Source of the DNA: Cellulomonas sp. Root930
GTDB taxonomy: Bacteria > Actinomycetota > Actinomycetes > Actinomycetales > Cellulomonadaceae
Direction: 5' to 3'
DNA length: 64,000 nucleotides
Assembly (NCBI GenBank): GCA_001429255.1
Contig: LMJI01000001.1
Location: 2,451,574-2,515,573, forward strand
The number at the start of each line of letters is the position of its first letter. Positions within the stretch are counted from its first letter, which is position 1. A model generated the notes under the pieces. The model was not told the origin of the DNA. It did not search any database and saw only the letters and a list, made by a program, of their open reading frames with translations. Positions 9,357-18,418 of this stretch are shown here, piece by piece. The translations under genes and the position numbers were made by a program.

Positions 9357-10853
9357 TCAGTACGCGAACGACAGCGGACGGTCGGCTGCGTCCGGGTCGT
9401 TGTCGGGGTTGTCCGGGCTGGGGTCGTGCTCGGTGTCGGCGACGCCCTCGATGGTGTAGCGGTGCATCAGGCGGTACCAGAACACGGCGAGGACCCCGTA
9501 GAGCAGGGTGAACGCGATCAGGCTGGTGAGGATCGTCCCCGCGCTGGTCACCGTCGACACCCCGCGCGCCGTGAGCAGCCACACGCCGTCCACGCCGCTC
9601 GGGTTCGGGTTGGGGGCGACGACCCACGGCTGGCGGCCCATCTCGGTGAAGATCCAGCCGAACGACGACGCCAGGAACGGGGTGACCAGCGCGACGATGC
9701 CGAGCCGGCCGAACCACACGTTCCCGTTGACCCGGCCCTTGCGGGTGACCCAGAGGGCGACCAGGGCGAGCGCGGCCGACCCGAGGCCGAAGCCGATCAT
9801 GAGCCGGAACGACCAGTAGGTGACGAGCAGGTTCGGCTGGTACGAGATCGGGTTGCCCTCGTCGTCCGTGAACCCGTACTTCTCCTCGTACTCCGCCTGG
9901 AGGTTCTCGACGCCGGGCAGGGGAGCGTTGAAGTCGCCGGTGGCCATGAAGGACGTGAGGCCGGGGATCTCGATGACGTGGTTCACGCCCTCGCAGGAGT
10001 TGCTCAGGTCGCCGATGGCCAGGATGGAGAACGGCGCGCCGCCCTCGGTCGTCTGGCACAGAGCCTCGGCCGATGACATCTTCATCGGCTGCTGGTCGAA
10101 CATGAGCTTGGCCTGCCAGTCGCCCGAGAGCGCGACGCCAACCCCCGACACGAGCATGACGACCACGCCCAGGACGACCGCCGGCCGGTACACGTCACGC
10201 GCCTTGTCGGCCTGTCCCGCACGCACCAGCCGGACCATCCACCAGGCGGCGATGCCCGCGACGAAGGTGCCGGCGGTGAGGAACGCCGCGGCGATGGTGT
10301 GCGGGAACGCGGCGAGCACCGTGGGGTTGGACAGGACGGCGCCGATGTCGACCATCTCGGCGCGGCCCGTGGTCTCGTTGTAGATCGAGCCGACGGGGTG
10401 CTGCATCCACGAGTTGGCCGCCAGGATGAAGAAGGCGGAGAGGTTGGTGGCGATCGCCACGGCCCAGATGCACGCGAGGTGGATCTTCTTGGGCAGCTTG
10501 TCCCAGCCGAAGATCCACAGGCCGAGGAACGTCGACTCGACGAAGAACGCGGCGAGCGCCTCCATGGCCAGCGGGGCGCCGAACACGTCGCCGACGAAGC
10601 GGGAGTACTCGCTCCACGCCATCCCGAACTGGAACTCCTGCACGATCCCGGTGGCCACACCGATCGCGAAGTTGATGAGCAGGAGCTTGCCGAAGAACTT
10701 GGTCAGCCGCAGCCAGCGCTCGTTGCCGGTCCGCACCCACGCGGTCTGCATGATCGCGACCAGCGGCGCGAGGCCGATCGTGAGCGGGACGAAGATGAAG
10801 TGGTAGACGGTCGTGATGCCGAACTGCCATCGAGCGACGTCGAGCGTGTCCAC
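9357..10853 (-). CDS. cydA: Cytochrome bd oxidase subunit I
   Basis: Haem-bearing subunit of cytochrome bd. His18 in TTVYHFIFVPLTIG corresponds to the conserved N-terminal haem ligand, and the GRQPW quinol-loop motif appears in WIFTEMGRQPWVV. The length (498 aa) indicates the short Q-loop type. The frame is open further upstream, but the GTG at 10853 gives the canonical N-terminus MDTLDVARWQF and is preceded by GGAGG at a good distance. First gene of a probable five-gene operon with cydB, cydD, cydC and the sensor kinase. Confidence 0.95.
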   Translation of the reverse strand: MDTLDVARWQFGITTVYHFIFVPLTIGLAPLVAIMQTAWVRTGNERWLRLTKFFGKLLLINFAIGVATGIVQEFQFGMAWSEYSRFVGDVFGAPLAMEALAAFFVESTFLGLWIFGWDKLPKKIHLACIWAVAIATNLSAFFILAANSWMQHPVGSIYNETTGRAEMVDIGAVLSNPTVLAAFPHTIAAAFLTAGTFVAGIAAWWMVRLVRAGQADKARDVYRPAVVLGVVVMLVSGVGVALSGDWQAKLMFDQQPMKMSSAEALCQTTEGGAPFSILAIGDLSNSCEGVNHVIEIPGLTSFMATGDFNAPLPGVENLQAEYEEKYGFTDDEGNPISYQPNLLVTYWSFRLMIGFGLGSAALALVALWVTRKGRVNGNVWFGRLGIVALVTPFLASSFGWIFTEMGRQPWVVAPNPNPSGVDGVWLLTARGVSTVTSAGTILTSLIAFTLLYGVLAVFWYRLMHRYTIEGVADTEHDPSPDNPDNDPDAADRPLSFAY

Positions 10854-10951
10854 GGGCCCCTCCGGGGGTGCGAGGCGGTACGGCGGGTCGGGTCCGAGGT
10901 TGTGCCCACCGGCCCGTGGGTCGACCGGGCCTGACGTGCGGACCTGGGGAA

Positions 10952-10957
10952 ACGCTA
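10952..10957 (-). promoter_or_regulatory. Candidate -10 element of the cyd operon
   Basis: On the minus strand this reads TAGCGT, about 100 bases before the cydA start. No good -35 is seen at 17 bases, where the DosR-type box begins instead, as expected for an activator-dependent promoter. Predicted transcription start near 10945. Confidence 0.4.
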
Positions 10958-10979
10958 GGACCACGACCAGTCTGCCCCT

Positions 10980-10993
10980 GGGACCAAGGTCCC
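10980..10993. promoter_or_regulatory. DosR-type box upstream of cydA
   Basis: GGGACC-AA-GGTCCC, a perfect 6+2+6 inverted repeat with the geometry of the mycobacterial DosR consensus (GGGACT-WW-AGTCCC core). Its centre lies 41.5 bases upstream of the predicted cyd transcription start. An identical 14-mer occurs at 54512-54525. Confidence 0.65.
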
Positions 10994-11337
10994 GGAAGAC
11001 GGCAGGTCGTCAGAAAGACCGGGAGGCGCGCCGGGCGGCGAGGGGACGCCGGGCGAGATGCCCTGTGCGATACTGACCACGGCTCCTTGGACGACCACAC
11101 CGCCCCGGGACCCTTGAGCTCGCAGCACCAGCATGTCGTGCGTGCCAGCCGCCGCTCTGCCGCCCGCTGGTCCCCGATCGGGACCGACGGCTCCGGCGTC
11201 GCAGGCGATGGCGCCGACCGGGTGCAGCAGCCACGACCGCCGACTTTCCGTCGCCGCGCAGCACGCGTGCGACGACCGACCGACCGAGTGCCGCCGCGAG
11301 TGTGGGTGGCGTTGCTCGGTATCCAGGAGCACTTCGC

Positions 11338-14300
11338 GTGACCGACGAGAACACCCCCACCGCAGACGCGACGACGACCGCCGGGGGTGAGGCACCGCCC
11401 GCAGCACCGCGACGACGCCGAGCCACCCGCGTGACCGCCGCCCCGAGCACCGACGCCCCGGCCGACGCAGTCGTCACGGTCCCGGTCGTCGCCGAGCAGC
11501 CCGCCCCGCCGGCACCCGCCGACGAGCCGGCGGCCCCCGCCGAGCCGGTCGCCGGTGCAGCCCCCGCGAAGAAGTCGCGCCGGGTCACCCGCACCGTCGT
11601 CGCGACGCCCGTCGAGGACGCCCCGGCCCCCGTCGTCGAGGCGCCCGAGCCCGTCGCCGAGCCGGAGACCGCCCAGGACACCGCCCCGGTGGCCGAGGAG
11701 CCCGCCCCCAAGGCGGCCCCGCGCCGCCGCCGGTCCGGCACCCGCGCCGCCGCCGCGCCCGAGCCCGCCCCGGAGCCCGTGCCCGCCGAGATCGAGCCGG
11801 CCGAGACCGAGGAGGAGGACGCCGAGCAGGCGCCGACCCTCGACGTGCTCGCCGAGCTGGCTGCGACCGCGCCGTCGACCGAGTCGTCGACGGAGCCCGC
11901 CAACGCCACCACCAGCTCCACCTCCACCGGCCGCCGCTTCGCGACGACCGCCCTGCTGTTCCAGGCGCCGGACCCGGCCGCGGCTCGCCCGCGTCGTCGT
12001 CGTGCGCAGGCCGGCACCGGCTCGCCGGAGGAGATCTCCGAGGCCGCACGCCGCGCCGAGGCCGAGGCCGCCGAGGCGACCGCCGAGCCCGTCGAGGTGA
12101 CCGAGGCCGAGACCGTCGAGCAGGACGCAGGCCCGTCGCGCGGCTCGCGCCGCCGCGGGCGCCGTGGACGCGGCGCGGACGCCGCACGGACCGAGGACGA
12201 GGTCGTCGAGGACGTCGTCGAGGCCGTCGCCGACGAGGTCGTGGCCGACGACGAGTCCGCCGAGGACGTCAACGACGACCAGGCCGAGCTCGAGGACGAG
12301 GACGAGGCGGAGACCGCCGAGTCCGGCGCCCCGCGCCGCCGTCGCCGTCGCGGTGGCCGTGGCCGGCGCAGCCGACCCGACTCCGCCGGGTCCGCGGACG
12401 ACTCCGAGGACGCGGACGAGGACACCGACGAGGCCGCCACGACCGACGCCGAGCCCGACGCCGACGACGCCACCGACGAGGACGGCGGCTCGAGCCGTCG
12501 CCGCCGTCGCCGTCGTCGTGGGTCGTCCCGCGGCGAGCCCGGCGAGCAGAACGAGCCCCGCGCCGCCCGCACGCGCGTGCCCAGCGACGAGGTCACCGCC
12601 CTGCGCGGCTCCACGCGGCTCGAGGCCAAGCGCCAGCGCCGCCGGGACGGTCGCGACGCCGGCCGCCGCCGCCAGATCATCACCGAGTCGGAGTTCCTGG
12701 CCCGCCGCGAGTCCGTGGACCGCTCGATGATCGTGCGCGAGAAGAACGCCCGCACCCAGATCGCGGTGCTCGAGGACGGCGTCCTGGTGGAGCACTACGT
12801 GTCCAACCAGGCGCAGGCCTCGATGGTCGGAAACGTCTACCTCGGTCGCGTGCAGAACGTTCTGCCGAGCATGGAGGCCGCGTTCGTCGACGTCGGCAAG
12901 GGCCGCAACGCCGTGCTGTACGCCGGCGAGGTCAACTGGGACGCCGCAGGGCTCGAGGGGGGCTCGGCGCGCCGCATCGAGCAGGCCCTCAAGTCCGGTG
13001 ACCCGGTGCTGGTGCAGGTCACCAAGGACCCGATCGGCCACAAGGGCGCCCGCCTGACCTCGCAGGTCACGCTCGCCGGCCGCTACCTCGTCTACGTGCC
13101 GGGCGGCGGCATGACCGGCATCAGCCGCAAGCTCCCCGACACCGAGCGCAACCGCCTCAAGAAGATCCTGCGCGAGATCGTCCCGGACTCCGCGGGCGTC
13201 ATCGTGCGCACCGCGGCCGAGGGGGCCAGCGAGGACGAGCTGCGCGCCGACATCGCCCGCCTGCAGAGCCAGTGGGAGGCCATCGAGAAGAAGTCGAAGA
13301 CCGCCTCGGCACCGGCGCTGCTCCAGGGCGAGCCGGACATGGCCATCCGCGTGGTCCGCGACATCTTCAACGACGACTTCTCCTCCCTCGTGGTCGAGGG
13401 CGCCGAGGCCTGGTCGACGATCTCGTCCTACATCGACGAGCTCGCTCCGGACCTGGCGCAGAAGGTCACCCGCTGGGAGTCCGACGCCGACGTGTTCGCC
13501 GAGCACCGCATCGACGAGCAGCTGGCCAAGGGCATGGACCGCAAGGTCTGGCTGCCCTCGGGCGGCTCGCTGGTGATCGACCGCACCGAGGCCATGACGG
13601 TCGTCGACGTCAACACCGGCAAGTTCACCGGCTCGGGCGGCACGCTCGAGGAGACGGTCACCCGCAACAACCTCGAGGCCGCCGAGGAGATCGTCCGCCA
13701 GCTCCGGCTGCGCGACATCGGCGGCATCATCGTCATCGACTTCATCGACATGGTGCTCGAGTCCAACCGCGACCTCGTGCTCCGCCGCCTGGTGGAGTGC
13801 CTCGGCCGCGACCGGACCAAGCACCAGGTCGCCGAGGTCACCTCGCTCGGCCTGGTCCAGATGACCCGCAAGCGCGTCGGCCAGGGCCTGGTCGAGGCGT
13901 TCAGCGAGACCTGCGAGCACTGCCACGGGCGCGGCTTCATCGTGCACGAGGAGCCGATCGAGAAGAACAACCAGCGTCCCGACGCCGGTGCGCAGCAGCA
14001 GCCCGCGGCCGCCGCCGACGCGGAGGCCAAGCGGTCGCGTCGCAAGCGGGGTGGCACCAGCAAGGAGCCGGTCGCGCACGTGCCGCATGCGGGCGTGCCC
14101 GTGCTGCCCGAGGCCCGTGAGGCGGTCAAGGCCACGCTCGCGACGATCGCCGCAGCGGCTGCGCACGCCCACGAGCACGATCACGACCACGACGAGGCAC
14201 CTGCCGTCGAGCAGCCCGAGGCGCCCAGCGCTCCCGGCCTCGACGTCTTCGCCGAGTTCGCGGTCGCGCAGGCCGAGGAGGCGCCCGAGCCGGTCTCCGG

Positions 14301-14418
14301 TGCGGCCCTCGAGCTGACGGCGGTCCCGGCCGACGTGTTCGAGTCCGACGACGAGTCCGAGAGCGACGACGCCGAGGCGTCCGAGCCCGGGGACGGCGAC
14401 GGTCTCGAGGAGCACTGA
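11338..14418 (+). CDS. rne: Ribonuclease E/G family endoribonuclease
   Basis: Single-strand-specific endoribonuclease for mRNA turnover and rRNA/tRNA maturation. The protein (1026 aa) has about 450 residues of low-complexity N-terminal extension, alternating acidic Ala/Glu/Pro stretches with Arg clusters. The catalytic core follows: MIVREKNARTQIAVL at about 463, an S1 domain, the metal-binding DRTEAMTVVDVNTGKFTG block near 747, and the zinc-link motif CEHCHGRGF near 858. A C-terminal tail of about 165 residues includes a His/Asp-rich run. The GTG start at 11338 has AGGAG nine bases upstream. The long N-terminal rather than C-terminal disordered region is typical of actinobacterial RNase E. 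Confidence 0.93.
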   Translation: MTDENTPTADATTTAGGEAPPAAPRRRRATRVTAAPSTDAPADAVVTVPVVAEQPAPPAPADEPAAPAEPVAGAAPAKKSRRVTRTVVATPVEDAPAPVVEAPEPVAEPETAQDTAPVAEEPAPKAAPRRRRSGTRAAAAPEPAPEPVPAEIEPAETEEEDAEQAPTLDVLAELAATAPSTESSTEPANATTSSTSTGRRFATTALLFQAPDPAAARPRRRRAQAGTGSPEEISEAARRAEAEAAEATAEPVEVTEAETVEQDAGPSRGSRRRGRRGRGADAARTEDEVVEDVVEAVADEVVADDESAEDVNDDQAELEDEDEAETAESGAPRRRRRRGGRGRRSRPDSAGSADDSEDADEDTDEAATTDAEPDADDATDEDGGSSRRRRRRRRGSSRGEPGEQNEPRAARTRVPSDEVTALRGSTRLEAKRQRRRDGRDAGRRRQIITESEFLARRESVDRSMIVREKNARTQIAVLEDGVLVEHYVSNQAQASMVGNVYLGRVQNVLPSMEAAFVDVGKGRNAVLYAGEVNWDAAGLEGGSARRIEQALKSGDPVLVQVTKDPIGHKGARLTSQVTLAGRYLVYVPGGGMTGISRKLPDTERNRLKKILREIVPDSAGVIVRTAAEGASEDELRADIARLQSQWEAIEKKSKTASAPALLQGEPDMAIRVVRDIFNDDFSSLVVEGAEAWSTISSYIDELAPDLAQKVTRWESDADVFAEHRIDEQLAKGMDRKVWLPSGGSLVIDRTEAMTVVDVNTGKFTGSGGTLEETVTRNNLEAAEEIVRQLRLRDIGGIIVIDFIDMVLESNRDLVLRRLVECLGRDRTKHQVAEVTSLGLVQMTRKRVGQGLVEAFSETCEHCHGRGFIVHEEPIEKNNQRPDAGAQQQPAAAADAEAKRSRRKRGGTSKEPVAHVPHAGVPVLPEAREAVKATLATIAAAAAHAHEHDHDHDEAPAVEQPEAPSAPGLDVFAEFAVAQAEEAPEPVSGAALELTAVPADVFESDDESESDDAEASEPGDGDGLEEH

Positions 14419-14425
14419 CGAGGGC

Positions 14426-14453
14426 GCTCGTGCCGGGTGACGCCGGCACGAGC
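14426..14453 (+). terminator. Hairpin after rne
   Basis: An 11-bp perfect stem, GCTCGTGCCGG with CCGGCACGAGC, around a 6-base loop, starting 8 bases after the rne stop. No T-run follows, which is common for terminators in this GC range. Confidence 0.6.
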
Positions 14454-14506
14454 ACCCCGCAGCGACGTGCGTTCGGTCACGTCGCACGTGGGGAGGTCCG
14501 TCAGGT

Positions 14507-14535
14507 TTGACCCTGCGCCGTGCGGTCCGTACCCT
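14507..14535 (+). promoter_or_regulatory. rplU-rpmA promoter
   Basis: TTGACC and TACCCT separated by exactly 17 bases, the best housekeeping-sigma promoter in the window. The predicted start near 14541-14542 gives a leader of about 160 bases before rplU. Confidence 0.7.
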
Positions 14536-14540
14536 AGAAC

Positions 14541-14703
14541 GTCGGCGCGTCGTGTACGCGCTGGTCATGTGTGCCGCCGTCGCGGCGCCGACGCGAACCC
14601 CCACGGGAACCGGTGAAGACCGGTGGCAGCGGGATGTGCGCGGGCGCAGGCAGGGCACCAAGCATTTCGACTGAGCATGTGACAAGCAGTTCGACGAGCA
14701 GAG
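14541..14703 (+). ncRNA. Structured 5' leader of rplU, candidate cis-regulatory RNA
   Basis: From the predicted transcript start, GTCGGCGC (14541-14548) can pair with GCGCCGAC (14585-14592), and ACCGGT-GAAG-ACCGGT (14609-14624) forms a second hairpin. The leader could be an autogenous L21/L27 control element. No known leader family was recognised. Confidence 0.35.
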
Positions 14704-15024
14704 ATGAGCAGCAACGTGGTGTACGCGATCGTGAAGGCTGGCGGCCGCCAGGAGAAGGTCGCTGTGGGCGACGTCGTCGTCGTCGACCGCCTCGGCGCGC
14801 AGGCCGGGTCGACCATCGAGCTGACCGCCCTGCTGCTCGTCGACGGCGAGAAGGTCACCACCGACGCCAAGGCCCTGGCCAAGGTGAAGGTGACGGCGGA
14901 GGTCGTGCGGGACGAGAAGGGTCCCAAGATCGACATCCTCAAGTACAAGAACAAGACCGGCTATCGCAAGCGCCAGGGTCACCGCCAGAAGCTGACCCGC
15001 CTCAAGGTCACCGGCATCTCCTGA
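14704..15024 (+). CDS. rplU: 50S ribosomal protein L21
   Basis: Component of the large ribosomal subunit that binds 23S r[20 protein letters not shown] at the N-terminus and [20 protein letters not shown] at the C-terminus are diagnostic. Length 106 aa. Paired with rpmA 72 bases downstream in the conserved rplU-rpmA-obg order. Confidence 0.97.
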   Translation: MSSNVVYAIVKAGGRQEKVAVGDVVVVDRLGAQAGSTIELTALLLVDGEKVTTDAKALAKVKVTAEVVRDEKGPKIDILKYKNKTGYRKRQGHRQKLTRLKVTGIS

Positions 15025-15096
15025 TCTCGCGCCGTCGGCCGGTTGGCCGCAGGCACGCGCAGCCCCCCACACTCTGAGCACGAAAGCAGGCACGTC

Positions 15097-15357
15097 ATGG
15101 CACACAAGAAGGGCGCGAGCTCCTCGCGCAACGGTCGCGACTCGAACGCCCAGCGTCTGGGCGTCAAGCGCTTCGGTGGCCAGGTCGTCAAGGCCGGCGA
15201 GATCATCGTCCGCCAGCGCGGCACGCACTTCCACCCCGGCGTGAACGTCGGCCGTGGCGGCGACGACACGCTGTTCGCCCTCGCCCCGGGCGCCGTGACC
15301 TTCGGGACGCGCCGTGGCCGCAAGGTCATCGACATCGTCGTGGCGGCCGAGGTCTGA
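15097..15357 (+). CDS. rpmA: 50S ribosomal protein L27
   Basis: Large-subunit protein reaching toward the peptidyl transferase centre. The ATG at 15097 gives [19 protein letters not shown], the usual N-terminus without the cleaved extension found in Firmicutes; an earlier in-frame start adds unrelated residues and was rejected. [20 protein letters not shown] is the family signature. 86 aa. Confidence 0.97.
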   Translation: MAHKKGASSSRNGRDSNAQRLGVKRFGGQVVKAGEIIVRQRGTHFHPGVNVGRGGDDTLFALAPGAVTFGTRRGRKVIDIVVAAEV

Positions 15358-15403
15358 GTTTCATGACGCCGCGACAACGGTTCGCGGCGGGTCATTCGTG
15401 GGA

Positions 15404-15430
15404 GGGGCGCACCGGTGCGGTGCGCCCCTT
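15404..15430 (+). terminator. Hairpin terminator between rpmA and obg
   Basis: GGGGCGCACCG and CGGTGCGCCCC form an 11-bp stem with a 3-base loop, followed by TT. It would separate or attenuate the ribosomal protein transcript from obg. Confidence 0.7.
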
Positions 15431-15476
15431 CTGCGTGTGAGTATCGAGAAGTAGCAATGGCAAGGGAGGTTCAGCC

Positions 15477-17000
15477 GTGGTGACATTCGTCGACCGGGTC
15501 GTGCTGCACGCGACCGGCGGTGACGGTGGGCACGGGTGTGCGTCCATCCACCGGGAGAAGTTCAAGCCGCTCGCCGGCCCCGACGGGGGCAACGGTGGCA
15601 ACGGCGGCTCGGTGATCATCGAGGTGGACCCGCAGGTCACCACGCTGCTCGACTACCACCACTCGCCGCACCGGCACGCGCCGTCCGGCACGCAGGGCAT
15701 GGGAGACCACCGCTCGGGCTCGACCGGCACCGACCTGGTGCTCGGCGTCCCCGACGGCACCGTGGTCAAGTCGCCCGACGGCACGGTCCTCGCCGACCTC
15801 GTCGGCGTCGGCGCCCAGTACGTCGCCGCGTCGGGTGGCCGCGGAGGCCTCGGCAACGCCGCCCTCGCCTCGCAGCGCCGCAAGGCTCCGGGCTTCGCTC
15901 TGCTGGGCGAGCCGGGCACCGAGCAGGACATCGTCCTCGAGCTGAAGACGATCGCGGACGTCGCGCTCGTGGGCTACCCGAGCGCCGGCAAGTCCAGCCT
16001 CGTCGCCGCCATCTCGGCGGCGCGGCCCAAGATCGCCGACTACCCGTTCACCACCCTGGTGCCCAACCTCGGCGTGGTGCAGGCCGGCGGCGCGCGGTAC
16101 ACCGTGGCGGACGTCCCCGGACTGATCCCGGGCGCGTCCGAGGGGCGCGGGCTGGGGCTGGAGTTCCTGCGGCACATCGAGCGCTGCGCGGTCATCGTGC
16201 ACGTGCTCGACTGCGCGACCCTGGAGCCGGACCGTGACCCCCTGTCGGACCTCGAGGACATCGAGGCCGAGCTGCGGACGTACGCGGGCGACCTGACCAT
16301 CGAGGGCGGTCGGGTGCCGCTCCTGGAGCGCCCCCAGATCGTGGTGCTCAACAAGATCGACGTCCCCGAGGCGCGCGAACTGGCCGAGCTGGTCAAGCCC
16401 GACCTCGAGGCCCGCGGGTTCCGCGTGTTCGAGGTGTCGACCGCCAGCCACGAGGGCCTGCGTCTGTTGACGTACGCCCTGGGGGAGATCGTCGACAAGG
16501 CCCGTCGTGACGCGCCGGCGCCGGAGAACACCCGCGTCGTCCTGCGCCCGAAGGCCGTGGACGACGCCGGGTTCACGGTGACGCGCCGCGAGGTCGAGGG
16601 CCAGGGCGTGTACTTCTGGGTGCGGGGCGAGAAGCCCGAGCGCTGGGTGCGGCAGACCGACTTCACCAACGACGAGGCCGTCGGGTACCTGGCGGACAGG
16701 CTCGCACGCCTGGGCGTCGAGGAGAAGCTGTTCGCCGCGGGTGCCGTCGCCGGCGACGAGGTGCGCATCGGCCCCGAGCACAACGCGGTCATCTTCGACT
16801 GGGAGCCCACGCTCATGACCGGGTCCGAGTTCCTCGGCGGTCCGCGCGGGGTCGACCTGCGGATCGAGGACCGGTCCCGGCCGACCCGTGGCGAGAAGCG
16901 CCAGGAGTACAAGGAGCGCATGGACGCCAAGACCGAGGCGCGCGAGGAGCTGTGGACCGAGCGCGAGGCCGGCGTCTGGACCGACGCGGCGGAGGGCTGA
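15477..17000 (+). CDS. obg: GTPase Obg/CgtA
   Basis: Essential GTPase linked to 50S ribosome assembly and stress responses. The glycine-rich Obg fold fills about residues 1-160. The G domain shows Walker [12 protein letters not shown] near 165, the [10 protein letters not shown] switch region and NKID. An OCT domain (about 350-430) and a charged tail follow. Length 507 aa. The GTG start was chosen because AGGGAGGT ends 6 bases before it; a second GTG follows immediately. Confidence 0.96.
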   Translation: MVTFVDRVVLHATGGDGGHGCASIHREKFKPLAGPDGGNGGNGGSVIIEVDPQVTTLLDYHHSPHRHAPSGTQGMGDHRSGSTGTDLVLGVPDGTVVKSPDGTVLADLVGVGAQYVAASGGRGGLGNAALASQRRKAPGFALLGEPGTEQDIVLELKTIADVALVGYPSAGKSSLVAAISAARPKIADYPFTTLVPNLGVVQAGGARYTVADVPGLIPGASEGRGLGLEFLRHIERCAVIVHVLDCATLEPDRDPLSDLEDIEAELRTYAGDLTIEGGRVPLLERPQIVVLNKIDVPEARELAELVKPDLEARGFRVFEVSTASHEGLRLLTYALGEIVDKARRDAPAPENTRVVLRPKAVDDAGFTVTRREVEGQGVYFWVRGEKPERWVRQTDFTNDEAVGYLADRLARLGVEEKLFAAGAVAGDEVRIGPEHNAVIFDWEPTLMTGSEFLGGPRGVDLRIEDRSRPTRGEKRQEYKERMDAKTEAREELWTEREAGVWTDAAEG

Positions 17001-17026
17001 CCGCTGTCCGCGCGTCGGATATCGGC

Positions 17027-17054
17027 GTGACGGGCCGCCGTCGCGCGGCAGAAT
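17027..17054 (+). promoter_or_regulatory. Candidate proB promoter
   Basis: GTGACG and CAGAAT separated by 16 bases; the -10 ends 7 bases before the GTG at 17062, consistent with a leaderless message. Neither the GTG nor the alternative ATG at 17053 has a ribosome binding site. Confidence 0.4.
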
Positions 17055-17061
17055 GCGGCTC

Positions 17062-18201
17062 GTGACCGTCGACGCCCTGCAGGACCGCCAGCAGCTGGTC
17101 TCGGCGTCTCGCGTGGTCGTCAAGATCGGCTCGTCGTCGCTGACCACGCCCGACGGCCGGCTCGCACCCGAGCGGCTGAACGCGCTGGTCGACGTGCTCG
17201 CGGCACGCCGCGCGGCCGGCGGGCAGGTGGTGCTCGTCTCCTCCGGTGCGATCGCCGCCGGGATCGGGCCGCTCGGTCTGGCCGCCCGTCCGCGGGACCT
17301 GGCGACCCAGCAGGCCGCCGCCTCGGTCGGGCAGGGACTCCTCGTCGCGCACTACACGGCCGCGTTCGCCCGGCACGGGCTGCAGGTCGGGCAGGTGCTG
17401 CTGACCGCCGACGACACCGTGCGACGCGTGCACTACCGCAACGCGCACCGCGCGCTCACCCGGCTGCTGGACCTCGGCATCGTGCCCGTCATCAACGAGA
17501 ACGACGCCGTGGCCACCGACGAGATCCGCTTCGGGGACAACGACCGGCTCGCAGCGCTGGTCTCCCACCTGGTGCACGCCGACGCGCTCGTCCTGCTCAG
17601 CGACGTCGACTCCCTCTACACCGGACCGCCCTCGCGCGACGGCTCCCGGCGCATCGCGTCCGTGGTGCACGCCGAGGACCTCGAGGGCATCGACGTGGCC
17701 TCGCGGGGGAGTGCGATCGGCACGGGCGGCATGGTGACCAAGCTGGAGTCGGTGGCGATCGCCACCCAGTCCGGCGTGCCCGTGGTGCTCACCTCGGCGG
17801 CCCAGGCCGCGCAGGCTCTGGCCGGGGAGGACGTCGGCACCTGGTTCACCGCCACCGGTCGCCGCACCTCGATCCGTCGGCTGTGGCTCGCGCACGCCGC
17901 GAACACGCGCGGACGGCTGGTGCTCGACGCGGGCGCGGTCCGTGCGGTCCTCGAGCGGGGGACGTCGCTGCTGCCTGCCGGGGTAACCGGCGTCGAGGGC
18001 ACGTTCGAGGCGGGAGACCCCGTCGAGCTCGTCGGCCCGGACGGTCACCTGGTGGCGCGGGGGCTGGTGTCCTACGACGCCGACGAGGTACCGCCGCTGC
18101 TCGGTCGCTCGACCTCCGAGCTGCGCAGCTCGCTGGGCCCGGGCTACGACCGCGAGCTGGTCCACCGCGACGACCTGGTCCTGGTCCGCAAACGCCGCTG
18201 A
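17062..18201 (+). CDS. proB: Glutamate 5-kinase
   Basis: First enzyme of proline synthesis: phosphorylates glutamate to glutamyl 5-phosphate. The amino-acid kinase domain begins with VVVKIGSSSLTT and includes VSSGAIAAGIGPLG, NENDAV and GTGGMVTKL. A PUA domain occupies about the last 95 residues, the usual long form. With the GTG start the length is 379 aa; the ATG at 17053 would add three residues. Its partner proA lies 12.6 kb downstream, separated by catabolic genes. Confidence 0.95.
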   Translation: MTVDALQDRQQLVSASRVVVKIGSSSLTTPDGRLAPERLNALVDVLAARRAAGGQVVLVSSGAIAAGIGPLGLAARPRDLATQQAAASVGQGLLVAHYTAAFARHGLQVGQVLLTADDTVRRVHYRNAHRALTRLLDLGIVPVINENDAVATDEIRFGDNDRLAALVSHLVHADALVLLSDVDSLYTGPPSRDGSRRIASVVHAEDLEGIDVASRGSAIGTGGMVTKLESVAIATQSGVPVVLTSAAQAAQALAGEDVGTWFTATGRRTSIRRLWLAHAANTRGRLVLDAGAVRAVLERGTSLLPAGVTGVEGTFEAGDPVELVGPDGHLVARGLVSYDADEVPPLLGRSTSELRSSLGPGYDRELVHRDDLVLVRKRR

Positions 18202-18214
18202 CCCCGTCCGCACC

Positions 18215-18316
18215 GTCCGAGCATCCGGCCGCTGTGGCGCTCAGATGCTCGGACGTCCCGGTGTCTCCACCACGACGTCCGAGCATCTGGTCGCTGGAGC
18301 GCTCACTTGCTCGGAC
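18215..18316. repeat. Tandem duplicated palindromic element downstream of proB
   Basis: Two 40-base hairpin units with a 62-base period, at 18215-18254 and 18277-18316. Unit 1 has arms GTCCGAGCATC and GATGCTCGGAC, a perfect 11-bp stem. Unit 2 has the same left arm and CTTGCTCGGAC on the right (9 paired bases). The two 18-base loops match at 14 positions. They may act as terminators between the convergent proB and kdgK genes, but the duplication suggests a REP-like or miniature mobile element. Confidence 0.7.
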
Positions 18317-18418
18317 GTTGTGCTCACCCCGTGTCGCGGGGCGCTGTCCCGGACCGCGCGACGAGGCGGAGCGCACCCGCGACCTGCTGCGAGCGATCCC
18401 GGTGGAGCGGGTGGCTGG

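Larger units (their letters stand above)
10854..11337. other. Divergent control region between cydA and rne
   Basis: About 480 bases with no convincing gene. It holds the DosR-type box and candidate cyd promoter described separately, and the leader of rne on the right. A GCGATACT stretch at about 11068-11074 could be an extended -10 for rne but has no matching -35. A partial GGGACC motif at 11180-11193 was examined and rejected as a box. Confidence 0.5.

Noticed and set aside
11180..11193. GGGACC-GA-CGGCTC upstream of rne as another DosR-type box
   Set aside because: No -10 element lies at the distance seen for cydA and gltD on either strand, and the right half-site is poor.
10195..15234. 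A 1679-residue open frame on the minus strand across rne, rplU and rpmA
   Set aside because: It is a GC-bias shadow: it runs antisense to well-recognised genes, and its translation is low-complexity with no domain apart from a stretch that mirrors cydA.
17053..17061. ATG at 17053 as the proB start
   Set aside because: It lies inside the probable -10 box and has no binding site; the GTG at 17062 fits better, though the difference is only three residues.
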